41,305 bases of DNA, from positions 1 through 41,305 of the forward strand of contig NZ_JPMD01000031.1 in the NCBI RefSeq assembly GCF_000732635.1, given 5' to 3'. This stretch comes from Clostridium sulfidigenes (GTDB lineage Bacteria; Bacillota; Clostridia; Clostridiales; Clostridiaceae). The position numbers and the translations under genes were made by a program. Of this stretch, positions 32,701-39,560 are shown one piece after another (position 1 is the stretch's first letter; every line of letters begins with the position of its first letter). The notes under the pieces are model-generated. The model had not been told where the DNA came from. It did not search any database and saw nothing but the letters and a program-made list of their open reading frames with translations.

Positions 32701-33142
32701 TAAAATAGTATCGGATTTCATTAAATTCTTAGATAAAAATAATAAGGTTATATTAATCCTTTCAGGAGAAAAAGAAGGAATGAAAAAACTAGTATTATCT
32801 AATCCAGCCTTTAACTACAGATTTCCAACTTGGTTTGATTTTGAAGATTATGATTATATGGGACTATGTAATATAGCATTAAGTATATTAAGTAAAAAGG
32901 GATATTCTTTATCGAAGGATGCAGAAGAGGAAATTAATAAAACTATAATAGATATATATGGTAATCCAAATTTAGTAATAAAAAATGGATTAATGATAAA
33001 ACAGTATTTAGATAATCTTATAAGAACTCAGAGTATTAGAATATGTGATGAAGAATTTAGTAGAGATAGTATAAATTTTATAACCTTAGATGACATAGTA
33101 AATAGTAAAAAAGAATTTTTAAAAAGAAATATTGTAAAGTAG
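29774..33142 (+). CDS. Large CbxX/SpoVK-type AAA+ protein with four tandem modules
   Basis: The 1122-residue product has two full AAA+ domains of the CbxX/CfqX (SpoVK, EccA) type and two degenerate ones. Module 2 has Walker A GNAGTGKT (364-371) and Walker B LFIDEAY (424). Module 3 has GNPGTGKT (632-639) and LFIDEAYTL (692). Module 4 has GENGTGKK (903-910), but its Walker B is MLFLNRVDLL, lacking the Asp-Glu pair. The N-terminal module has only a vestigial GKRGTFKK loop (51-58). Sensor segments SRFSNTIHFKDYNP and SRFPLWTNFADYNP recur, with YRFPTWFDFEDYD in module 4. The substrate is unknown. AAAGGGTGA supports ATG 29774; a GTG at 29762 is in frame but overlaps that site. Confidence 0.88.
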   Translation: MKDKSLSNGFLNIVKKMNNEIIGQGEFIHKLCNYFKEKFEEDKKGILLLAGKRGTFKKASVRLLFEKLNEEGITEDYHIDEIDLASYNFNLGYNAFLSDLYEKLNSSSQVIMFKNTEKASENILKVLSEIYPNTCLKLKDNYIMKNKFLIEAKSKDKDNIGEFICHNKFFIFIYNSDDNVIEDGILDNREEVLYTESLTEEEQNKVIRREVLRSIDGIQKHMQGNIVLGIENKDEEEDNFGICSFLQENFIEDSNFGISEYISYKIYKPIMNLIQKEGLYSESQILIYVDKNEIYCKSDDEIYKLENYLVPTLEEVKYKLDSIIGIEELKNFIINVENNWKVQKIRKRLGLKTSKISMNMIFTGNAGTGKTNAARVTFEYLNALGILTKGVFVEVSKADFVTENINDTSKRTNDVINSALGGVLFIDEAYSLCESEEDKVGKEIVDALLKGIEDNRDNLIVILAGYEKDMERFLTINQGLKSRFSNTIHFKDYNPVEMYEIAVNIAKSKGYRIAKNVKAGLIDLFTRNQIIGKNDLGNARFVRNIVENAIIDASKKYLTNSDKEIDLLDRDNFNFRANAKFDLEEKLNEIIGLDDVKKLLRSQYKLIVAQEKRKSVGVNTKIEQNLNMVFTGNPGTGKTSIARLVAEMLNSMGLLKVGQLVETDRSSFVSEVPGETPKKTEEKFKEALGGVLFIDEAYTLANDSLGIEAIETLLKLIEDYSKEVIVILAGYEEEMEEFFDVNIGLRSRFPLWTNFADYNPNELFEMAVKLVEAKGFKLSKNGYIALKKSFVEIYNNSDAQSGNGRMVRNYVEKLIRNQSIRIVEEDISVYEMNLITAKDVENINVIDDDNIFNLDSKLELLVGNEDAKEFLKNQYKLLKVRERRKKLGLGSDINRYMNIIFTGENGTGKKTVANILSEMYYSMGIVKAKNIVEMDKYEFMAMINKGIKIEDIFSKFSGKMLFLNRVDLLLEEQQYNKIVSDFIKFLDKNNKVILILSGEKEGMKKLVLSNPAFNYRFPTWFDFEDYDYMGLCNIALSILSKKGYSLSKDAEEEINKTIIDIYGNPNLVIKNGLMIKQYLDNLIRTQSIRICDEEFSRDSINFITLDDIVNSKKEFLKRNIVK

Positions 33143-33153
33143 TAAAATAAAGC

Positions 33154-33205
33154 AGTAAAGAACTATATCAAGATATGTTTTGATATAGTTCTTTACTTTA
33201 GTATA
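33154..33205 (+). terminator. Rho-independent terminator after the AAA+ gene
   Basis: AGTAAAGAACTATATCAA (33154-33171) pairs perfectly with TTGATATAGTTCTTTACT (33180-33197), 18 pairs, followed by TTAGTAT. Confidence 0.8.
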
Positions 33206-33263
33206 AAATTTATAAGCTTGATACATATAATTTGTATTAACAATTAATAAGTATAAACAGTAT

Positions 33264-33776
33264 CTAAGTAGGCATTATTATTCCGCAAGCTAATCGTTTT
33301 CCAGAATTACCGGCAGGTTGACTAGTAAAGTCATCAGCATTTTCATGGATTATGATAGCTTTTCCAATAATATCTTTTATAGAAAATCTGCTTAAATATA
33401 CATTCATTGCAGCAATACCATTTGATGACATTAATGGTGGGAGATCTCCATGGTGATAAGGGTGAGGTTCATTTGTTGGATTCCAATGTCCACCAGTAGT
33501 TTTAAAAGGATCACTTGGATCACCTATATTACAACTTTCAAACTCATGGATATGAAATCCATGGAAAAGTGAAGGTTTTCCTTCAGAGTTGTATCTTGGA
33601 ATACCAGTAACACATACTTTAAGAAGTATTCCATCAGTTAAAGAACAAAACATTGCTTTACCGCTCATTTCAGGAGCTAAAGGTCCACCTTCAATTACTG
33701 CATAGGCTGTTGGTTCAGGCATACCGTGATTCATAATTATGTCGTTAATACTAAATTTATCATTAGCCATTCTCAT
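33264..33776 (-). CDS. Cytosolic Cu/Zn superoxide dismutase family protein
   Basis: The 170-residue product has the SodC signature residues. H75-I-H77 would bind copper, H97 in GGHWNP fits the bridging ligand, H105, H109 and D111 in HPYHHGD fit the zinc site, and H144 in IIIHENADDF is the last copper ligand. R161 in GNSGKRLACG is the active-site Arg, and C82/C164 could form the conserved disulfide. There is no signal peptide or lipobox, unusual because bacterial Cu/Zn enzymes are normally exported. The ATG at 33776 follows GTGGAG; the frame extends upstream to 33845 without a ribosome site. It is a single gene. Confidence 0.85.
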   Translation of the reverse strand: MRMANDKFSINDIIMNHGMPEPTAYAVIEGGPLAPEMSGKAMFCSLTDGILLKVCVTGIPRYNSEGKPSLFHGFHIHEFESCNIGDPSDPFKTTGGHWNPTNEPHPYHHGDLPPLMSSNGIAAMNVYLSRFSIKDIIGKAIIIHENADDFTSQPAGNSGKRLACGIIMPT

Positions 33777-33888
33777 ATTAATACACTCCACTTTATTGAT
33801 ACAATATAATTTATAATATGTTGTAGTAAGTTTGTGTGTGAACATGAAATATAAATATTTTATGTATTTTATTAAATTTAGTTTAATT

Positions 33889-33914
33889 AAATCAAATTTA
33901 TGTAAATTTGATTT
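33889..33914. promoter_or_regulatory. 12-bp perfect inverted repeat between SodC-like and PII-like genes
   Basis: AAATCAAATTTA (33889-33900) and TAAATTTGATTT (33903-33914) are exact inverse copies with a TG spacer. It is 50 bases before the PII-like ATG and about 110 before the minus-strand dismutase start, so it could control either or both. Confidence 0.5.
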
Positions 33915-33964
33915 TAATAAACAAAAAATATATAATAGATATATAAGGAAGAGGAGGGATATAA

Positions 33965-34309
33965 ATGGAAGTTCTTATATTTGTATTAAATGACCCAAGA
34001 GATTTGGAGGAAATAATGGTTGAATTCACTAACATAGGTATAAGTGGGTCTACAATTATTGATACTGTAGGGATGGCTAACATTTTATCTAGTTGTGAAG
34101 ATGCAAGTATGTTTTCTTCACTTCAATTATTATTAAACAAAGGAAGGTCATCTAATAAAACAGTATTTACCGTTTTAAAGAAAGAAAGAATAGAACAAGC
34201 ACTAGAGATTATTAACAAAGTAACTGGAGGATTAAATGGCCCAGGTAATGGAATAGCATTTACAATTCCAGTTAATAGGGTATTTGGAGGTAGTTTTCAA
34301 CAAAATTAG
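33965..34309 (+). CDS. PII-like small regulatory protein
   Basis: The 114-residue product has the ferredoxin-like PII plan: MEVLIFVLNDPRDLEEIMVEF (strand and helix), G-I-S-G-S-T-I-I-D-T-V-G-M, KTVFTVLKKERIEQALEIIN (strand and helix) and a Gly-rich C-terminal stretch GGLNGPGNGIAFTIPV. Tyr51 uridylylation and the classical T-loop are not evident. Such stand-alone PII-like proteins trimerise and gate a neighbouring transporter in other systems, for example SbtB with SbtA. Here the next gene, 18 bases downstream, is a CPA2 antiporter, which is the likely target. GAGGAGGGATATAA precedes the ATG. Confidence 0.7.
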   Translation: MEVLIFVLNDPRDLEEIMVEFTNIGISGSTIIDTVGMANILSSCEDASMFSSLQLLLNKGRSSNKTVFTVLKKERIEQALEIINKVTGGLNGPGNGIAFTIPVNRVFGGSFQQN

Positions 34310-34327
34310 GAGGGACTGAAGTTAAAG

Positions 34328-35500
34328 ATGAATTGGTTATATGTACTAGGGATAGTAATACTTGCAGGTATATTTTTAGGATTACTAGTAAGTTATATTA
34401 AACTACCAAAGGTAACAGGATACTTATTAGCAGGGATAATAATAGGACCTTTTGTTTTAAAGATTGTACCTACTGAAGCTATCCATGGATTAACAGTTAT
34501 TTCAGAGGCTGCCTTAGGGTTTATTGCTTATAGTATAGGTAGTTCTCTTAATTTTAAGGATTTAAAGAAAATTGGTTCTGGAATTATAATTATAGCTTTA
34601 TTTGAAGCACTTATGGCAGTAGTAGTTGTAACTTTAGTTATGATAACAGTATTTAAGCAACCATTAGCTTTTAGTTTATCTTTAGGCGCAATAGCTTCAG
34701 CAACAGCACCTGCAGCTACAATTATGGTTCTAAAGCAATATAGAGCTAAGGGACCCTTAGTAAATACTCTTATACCAGTAGTTGCTATAGATGATGCCAT
34801 TGCAGTTATAGCCTTTGGAATAGCTTTATCTATTGCAAAAGCTTTAACAAATGGGACAGGAGCTTTGACAGTGATGTCAATAATGAATCCTTTTATAGAG
34901 ATTATAGGATCTGCTGTTTTAGGAATAATACTAGGATTTGTGTTAGCATTTATTAATAGGTTATCTAACAGTAGAGAGCAAACTATGAGCATGGCTATAG
35001 GTGTAATTTTATTAGCTATAGGCCTAGCTAACAAATTACATTTGTCTGGATTATTAACTTGTATGGTTATGGGTGGAACCATCAGTAACATTACCGATGG
35101 TAAAACTAAATTACTTACTGTATTAGATGAGTTTACTAATCCAATATTTATAGCGTTCTTTACCATATCAGGATTAGAACTAGATATGTCAGTTTTGAAG
35201 ACTGTAGGTATAATTGGAGCTGGCTATGTAATAGCTAGAGTTATTGGTAAAGTTTTAGGAGCTTATTTAGGAGCTAAGATAGCTAAGTCAGAGCCTATAG
35301 TTCAAAAATATTTAGGATTAACTTTAGTACCACAGGCAGGAGTAGCTATTGGACTAGCACTTATAGTTCAAAATGAATTACCAGCTTATGGTACGCAGAT
35401 TAGAACTATAATATTAGCAGGAACTGTTATATATGAGTTAATAGGCCCACTATGTACTAAAATAGCTATATTTAAAGCAGGTGAAGCAAATAAAGCTTAA
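34328..35500 (+). CDS. CPA2-type cation:proton antiporter
   Basis: This 390-residue membrane protein has about 12 helices of the NhaS3/KefB (Na+/H+ exchanger, CPA2) type. Family features are LPKVTGYLLAGIIIGPFVL, the A-T-A-P-A-A-T segment, and the ion-site helix VVAIDDAIAVIAFGIAL with its double Asp. It ends before any Rossmann/RCK regulatory domain, so control is probably through the PII-like protein encoded immediately upstream. The GGAGGG element is about 12 bases before the ATG, rather far, suggesting moderate or coupled translation. It would exchange Na+ or K+ for protons. Confidence 0.88.
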   Translation: MNWLYVLGIVILAGIFLGLLVSYIKLPKVTGYLLAGIIIGPFVLKIVPTEAIHGLTVISEAALGFIAYSIGSSLNFKDLKKIGSGIIIIALFEALMAVVVVTLVMITVFKQPLAFSLSLGAIASATAPAATIMVLKQYRAKGPLVNTLIPVVAIDDAIAVIAFGIALSIAKALTNGTGALTVMSIMNPFIEIIGSAVLGIILGFVLAFINRLSNSREQTMSMAIGVILLAIGLANKLHLSGLLTCMVMGGTISNITDGKTKLLTVLDEFTNPIFIAFFTISGLELDMSVLKTVGIIGAGYVIARVIGKVLGAYLGAKIAKSEPIVQKYLGLTLVPQAGVAIGLALIVQNELPAYGTQIRTIILAGTVIYELIGPLCTKIAIFKAGEANKA

Positions 35501-35593
35501 TAATAAATATGGTTCATGTATAACATCGTTGATTTGGCTTTAAATTTACTATAAACAATGATATAATGAGTCTATAAAATTAAATATATTTTA

Positions 35594-35757
35594 TGGTTTT
35601 AAAGTTTATTCTTTAAATTAAAAGGGAAGTTGGTGAAAATCCAACACGAACCCGTCACTGTAACAAGGAGTGTATTCTAGATAAGCCACTGTTAACTTAG
35701 TTAATGGGAAGGTTAGAATATATGTTGATATGAAGTCAGGAGACCTGCCATAGGATA
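35594..35757 (+). ncRNA. Cobalamin (AdoCbl) riboswitch aptamer
   Basis: The conserved elements occur in order: GGTGAAAATCC near 35632, CCCGTCACTGT near 35652, AAGGAG, GCCACTG (35685-35691), TGGGAAGG and the B12 box AGTCAGGAGACCTGCC (35734-35749). This is a complete class I aptamer. It is followed by an expression platform with a small ORF and a terminator, then a YitT family gene. Confidence 0.95.
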
Positions 35758-35797
35758 TAGACCAAAAAACCCACGGGGAAACTGGGAGGTGTCTAAC

Positions 35798-35878
35798 ATG
35801 AAAGATGTATTTAGTGCTTTTCATAAGAGAAACTACTTTTGTAAATCTTTTAATTGTTATACTAGACATCCCGTATAG
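35798..35878 (+). CDS. 26-codon ORF inside the riboswitch expression platform
   Basis: An ATG with a strong GGGAGG ribosome site eight bases upstream opens MKDVFSAFHKRNYFC and ends at a TAG inside the terminator hairpin. GGGA-GG-TGTCTA (35784-35795), which includes the ribosome site, can pair with TAGACATCCC (35863-35872), the left arm of the terminator, with a GG bulge. It may be a leader peptide or simply a product of the RNA design; protein function is doubtful. Confidence 0.4.
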   Translation: MKDVFSAFHKRNYFCKSFNCYTRHPV

Positions 35879-35890
35879 GATGTCTTTTTT
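35864..35890 (+). terminator. Riboswitch-controlled terminator
   Basis: AGACATCC (35864-35871) pairs with GGATGTCT (35878-35885) and is followed by TTTTT. The left arm has the alternative partner at 35784-35795, giving a switchable terminator ahead of the YitT gene. Confidence 0.8.
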
Positions 35891-35983
35891 CATGTATAAA
35901 AACATAAGTTTATATACATGAAATGCAGGGGAGTGATTAATCTTAAGGTCATTAATAATATTAGCTAAGACAAGGAGATTACA

Positions 35984-36871
35984 ATGAGTAGTATATATGT
36001 AACTAAACAATTTATCTCTGATAGTAATATCAAAGAAAAACTAGGTCAAGTATCATTAATTCTTTTAGGAAGTTTAATTTATTCTTTAAGTGTAAATATG
36101 TTTATAGTTCCACATAAGTTTTTAAGTGGGGGAGTAGCTGGGATAGCATTACTTTTACAATATGTAACAGATATTCCTTCAGGGTATTTTACATTGTTTA
36201 TCAATATACCTATATTTTGTTTTGGAATTAAGGTAATTAATAAGGAATTTGGGTTTTTAAGTTTTATTGGTATGATATCAATGTCTATATTTTTAATATT
36301 AACTGAAGATATAACTAGATTTATTAAAGTAGATGATTTATTAATATCATGTATAAGTGGAGGAGTTTTATGTGGTTTTGGTATGGCCATAATATTTTTA
36401 AATAAGGCTTCAGAAGGTGGAACGGATATAATAGCTATTGCTTTAAAGAAAAAGTATGGTGTTAATTTAGCTTCTATGACATTTATATTAAATGGAGTCA
36501 TTGTTTTTACAGGGTTAATTTTAAATGATCTAACTATAACTATCTATACGTTAATATCTCTATTTATAAGAGCCTATATTCTAGATAAAGCTATTACTAT
36601 GACTAATGAGAGAAAATTAATTATAGTGATAAGTAATAATCCAGAGGAAATAAAAAATTCTATCTTGGAACTTTTAGGAAGAGGTGTTACCTTTCTTCAT
36701 GGAGAAGGTGCTTTTACAGGAGAGAAAAAGAAAGTTATATACTCTATAATGAGTTCTAAACAAGTGGAAAAGGCTAAGAAAGCTATACTAGATATTGATG
36801 GTAATGCAGTTATATCCATAATGAACGTGAATGAAGCTCATGGAAAGGGATTTAAACAGTTATCTTTTTAA
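35984..36871 (+). CDS. YitT family membrane protein
   Basis: The 295-residue product has five to six N-terminal helices, with LGSLIYSLSVNMFIVPHKFLSGGVAGIALLL and the NKASEGGTDIIAIALKKKYG loop. A C-terminal cytosolic DUF2179 domain (about 215-290) carries RGVTFLHGEGAFTGEKKKVIYS. The family's transport substrate is not established. Placement behind a cobalamin riboswitch suggests that this member handles corrinoid, cobalt or a B12-sparing function. AAGGAGATTACA precedes the ATG. A bidirectional terminator follows, so the riboswitch appears to control this gene alone. Confidence 0.88.
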   Translation: MSSIYVTKQFISDSNIKEKLGQVSLILLGSLIYSLSVNMFIVPHKFLSGGVAGIALLLQYVTDIPSGYFTLFINIPIFCFGIKVINKEFGFLSFIGMISMSIFLILTEDITRFIKVDDLLISCISGGVLCGFGMAIIFLNKASEGGTDIIAIALKKKYGVNLASMTFILNGVIVFTGLILNDLTITIYTLISLFIRAYILDKAITMTNERKLIIVISNNPEEIKNSILELLGRGVTFLHGEGAFTGEKKKVIYSIMSSKQVEKAKKAILDIDGNAVISIMNVNEAHGKGFKQLSF

Positions 36872-36894
36872 GACGTAATTTAAATAAATATAAG

Positions 36895-36932
36895 AAAAAA
36901 GTGCTAGTCTTTTATAAGATCAGCACTTTTTT
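36895..36932. terminator. Bidirectional terminator between YitT and L25 genes
   Basis: AAAAAAGTGCT pairs with AGCACTTTTTT around an imperfect inner stem (GTCTT/AAGAT region), serving both converging genes. Confidence 0.85.
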
Positions 36933-36953
36933 AAATTTAAATTTCATTTTACA

Positions 36954-37493
36954 TTAGCCATTTACTACAGCTAAGATAGTGTCCTCAGGAGTAAGAAGTG
37001 TTACTTCACTTGGAATATTAATATCTTTAGCTAGTAGTTTATCATTAAATTGCATATTAGCTACATTCACTTCAATATATTCTGGAATCTTTTCTACATT
37101 TCCTTGAAAATCAAGATATGGTCTAAAGGTTTCTAAAACTAGTCTTTTAGATTCCAAATTTTCTTGACCTATATAATTTATAGGAATAGTTAGTTTAATT
37201 ACTTCATTTGGTTTTACATATTGTAAATCAAAATGTATAATTTCGTGTAGGTTGTTTTTTTGAATATCTTTAACTACACAGTTTAGAGTTTTTCCCTCTA
37301 AATCAATAGGTATGATAGAACCACTAAAACTGCCTTTTAACATTTTTAACAGTTCAGTTTTATTCATCTTAGCAGAGATGGGTTCTTCTAAAAATTCACC
37401 ATAGATTACGCAAGGTACTTCTCCCAAATTTCTAAGCTTCTTTAAATTCTCCTTTGAGCTTCTTTCATATACTTTAAATGTTGTACTTTTCAT
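36954..37493 (-). CDS. rplY: Ribosomal protein L25/Ctc family
   Basis: The 179-residue product is the long, two-domain form of L25, also called general stress protein Ctc. The N-terminal 5S rRNA-binding domain (about 1-90) includes LKKLRNLGEVPCVIYGE and HFDLQYVKPNE. The C-terminal beta domain ends EVTLLTPEDTILAVVNG, matching the family's DTVVAVV-like terminus. It binds 5S rRNA in the large subunit. GAGGGATTTATT precedes the ATG. The usual Glu/Asp-rich tail after the TL domain is missing, so the protein is slightly short for the CTC form. It stands alone, as is common in clostridia. Confidence 0.93.
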   Translation of the reverse strand: MKSTTFKVYERSSKENLKKLRNLGEVPCVIYGEFLEEPISAKMNKTELLKMLKGSFSGSIIPIDLEGKTLNCVVKDIQKNNLHEIIHFDLQYVKPNEVIKLTIPINYIGQENLESKRLVLETFRPYLDFQGNVEKIPEYIEVNVANMQFNDKLLAKDINIPSEVTLLTPEDTILAVVNG

Positions 37494-37790
37494 AATAAAT
37501 CCCTCACTTATTTTTAATAATTTTCTGTTGATTTATTAAGCTCAGTATATAAAATTGTCACAGTAAAATTCATAAATGAATCTAAGCACTATTAATTACA
37601 CACAGAGCTTATACAAAGCCCACATATGCATCAACCTCCTTAAATATACTTATACCATGATAACATATATTAAGGAAAAAGCAAAATTCATAAAATATTA
37701 GAATAGATAATACTTTACAATGTAAATATATACATATATAATTATACATAGATATACTATGTATAGTAAACCGAGGTAAGGGGTGGAATT
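37494..37790. other. Intergenic region between rplY and padR-type gene, with a tiny minus-strand ORF
   Basis: On the minus strand, AAGGAGG at about 37636-37642 is followed by a short ORF from ATG 37631 to TAA 37596 (11 codons, MHMWALYKLCV). The second ATG at 37625 has the better spacing. It lies about 100 bases upstream of rplY and could be a leader peptide. On the plus strand, TTTACAATGTAAA (37714-37726) is a small palindrome and the padR operator candidate follows. Nothing else is visible. Confidence 0.4.
37743..37765. promoter_or_regulatory. Probable PadR operator
   Basis: TATACATAG (37743-37751) and CTATGTATA (37757-37765) are exact inverse copies with an ATATA spacer, 25 bases before the PadR-type ATG. 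The ATAC/GTAT half-sites resemble known PadR-family operators, so autoregulation is likely. Confidence 0.65.
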
Positions 37791-38135
37791 ATGAAAATAA
37801 ATAAAGAACTTTTGAAAGGAAGCACGACAATACTTATATTAAGTCTACTTAATCGAAAAAATATGTACGGATATGAAATGATTAAGGAGATAGAAGAAAG
37901 GTCTAAGGGTATTTTCTCTTTTAAAGAGGGAACGCTATATCCTATTCTTCATAGTTTAGAAAATGAAAATTTTATAGAAGCTTACTGGGATGAAGGCGAA
38001 GGAAAGCGTAAGAGAAAATATTACAAGATAACGGAAAATGGTAACAAAATTCTCAAAGAAAAAGAAGCAGAATGGAAATTGTTTAGTTCTACAGTTAATG
38101 AAGTATTAGGGGAGGGAGATTTATGTCTACAGTAA
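37791..38135 (+). CDS. PadR family transcriptional regulator
   Basis: The 114-residue product is a compact PadR protein. The N-terminal winged helix has LNRKNMYGYEMIKEIEERS and the family motif FKEGTLYPILHSLENENFIEAYW, then RKRKYYKITENGNKIL as the wing and a short C-terminal dimer helix. AGGTAAGGGGTGG precedes the ATG at 37791. Its last codons overlap the start of the HAAS-SEDS gene by 13 bases, so the two are one operon. PadR regulators of this size typically sit beside and repress HAAS-domain membrane proteins. Confidence 0.93.
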   Translation: MKINKELLKGSTTILILSLLNRKNMYGYEMIKEIEERSKGIFSFKEGTLYPILHSLENENFIEAYWDEGEGKRKRKYYKITENGNKILKEKEAEWKLFSSTVNEVLGEGDLCLQ

Positions 38136-39436
38136 ACCATCCGAAGGTAGAAAAGTATATAGAAGAAGTATGTGGATTAGTTAAAAATAAAAGAGTTCAT
38201 AAAAATATAAAAGAGGAACTTATAGATCACATAGAAGAGATTATACAAGAGTACAGAGATGTTGGAATAACGGAGGAGGAAGCTATAGATAAAGCTATTA
38301 TGCAAATGGGTTCATACGAAGTTATAGGAAGGGATTTGAATATGGTTCATAAAGCATCTCCTGATTGGATGCTTTTAGGTATAACCGCTATATTTATATT
38401 AGTTAGCATATTTACTTTAGGCTTCATTCAGAAGAATAATGCATTGACACACAGTTCATATGCTAATTTTTTAGGTAAGACTATAATTTATGCATCAGGA
38501 GGAATTATATTAACAGCAGTTTTACTTAAAATTGATTATAGAAAATTAAAAAAGTACTCTAAATATGTTTATAGTGGAGTAATAATTCTGTTAATATCCC
38601 AAATCTTTATAAATACAGGCTATATAAATGGAGAAATGGGCTGGATAGTTATTGGGCCAATTAGTTTTAATGCTTTTAATATAGCACCTTTTTTTCTAAT
38701 CATTGCTTTAGCTGGAATGCTTGATAAGTGGAATTGGAATGAGATTAAAAGTATATTAAAAGGGATTTTTATTGCTTTTGTACCAATAATATTTTTTATT
38801 ATTGGAAATGCTTCAGTTAGCATTATTATATATGCCATATCAGCTATTACTTTGATGATTATATCAGGTGTGAAATTAAAACATATTATAACTTCCTTTG
38901 GAGCTATGGGGGTTATCTTTTTATCTTGTATGGTTAGTGAACCTTACAGAATAAAAAGATTTCATGTGCTTTTTAATCCTTCATTAGATGTAGATGGAAT
39001 GGGATGGATTTATAATCAACTAGTTAAATTAAGGGAATCGGCGGGATTGTTTGGACAGGGAGCAAATTTTATACCAAATATGTTGCCAGAAATTCATACA
39101 GACTTTATATTTACCTATATAGTTTATTCTTTTGGATGGATTGCTGGAATAATACTAATTTCTTTAATTTTAGCATTCATAATAAGAATGGGTATAATAG
39201 GAAAAAGTACTAAAGAAACCTATGGTAAATTACTAGTAAGTGGATTTTGTGCATTATTTATAGTGCAGTTTTTACTAAGTATTTCTGTTAGCTTGACATT
39301 AGCACCTACAGTTTCAGTAAGCATGCCATTTATTAGTTATGGTGGAAGCCAACTTTTAATTAATATTTTAGCTATAGGTTTAGTATCTAATGTATGCAAG
39401 TGGAGAAATACGCCATATGATGCAGAAGTTAATTAG
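38123..39436 (+). CDS. HAAS domain fused to a SEDS (FtsW/RodA/SpoVE) protein
   Basis: The 437-residue product joins an N-terminal HAAS domain (about 1-75: VEKYIEEVCGLVKNKRVHKN, then EELIDHIEEIIQEY and ITEEEAIDKAIMQMGSYEVIG) to a polytopic SEDS protein with about ten helices. SEDS features include W-I-V-I-G-P in the first large loop, R-x-K-R-F-x-x-x-F-N-P, LFGQGAN and L-P-E-I-H-T-D-F-I-F-T. The usual Q-P-S-E after W-x-x-x-G-P is replaced by N-A-F-N. SEDS proteins polymerise glycan strands with a partner PBP; no PBP gene is adjacent. PadR coupling suggests inducible, perhaps antibiotic- or envelope-stress-linked, expression. Confidence 0.85.
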   Translation: MSTVNHPKVEKYIEEVCGLVKNKRVHKNIKEELIDHIEEIIQEYRDVGITEEEAIDKAIMQMGSYEVIGRDLNMVHKASPDWMLLGITAIFILVSIFTLGFIQKNNALTHSSYANFLGKTIIYASGGIILTAVLLKIDYRKLKKYSKYVYSGVIILLISQIFINTGYINGEMGWIVIGPISFNAFNIAPFFLIIALAGMLDKWNWNEIKSILKGIFIAFVPIIFFIIGNASVSIIIYAISAITLMIISGVKLKHIITSFGAMGVIFLSCMVSEPYRIKRFHVLFNPSLDVDGMGWIYNQLVKLRESAGLFGQGANFIPNMLPEIHTDFIFTYIVYSFGWIAGIILISLILAFIIRMGIIGKSTKETYGKLLVSGFCALFIVQFLLSISVSLTLAPTVSVSMPFISYGGSQLLINILAIGLVSNVCKWRNTPYDAEVN

Positions 39437-39500
39437 GTTTTTAATAAAATAAAAATTATGATTTACTATTATTATATAATAAAAGTATTAAGAAAATTTG

Positions 39501-39529
39501 TTGACATACATATATAATGATGGTAGTAT
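39501..39529 (+). promoter_or_regulatory. Sigma-A-like promoter for the leader and NSS transporter
   Basis: TTGACA (39501-39506) and TAGTAT (39524-39529) are 17 bases apart. Transcription from here would give a leader of about 300 bases carrying the small ORF and two hairpins before the transporter gene. Confidence 0.6.
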
Positions 39530-39560
39530 TTAATAAAATATAACACTTAGGAGAATTAAA

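Noticed and set aside
29774..33142. AAA+ protein as EccA of a type VII secretion system
   Set aside because: It shares the CbxX domain type with EccA, but no EssC, WXG100 or other secretion genes are adjacent, and the architecture differs.
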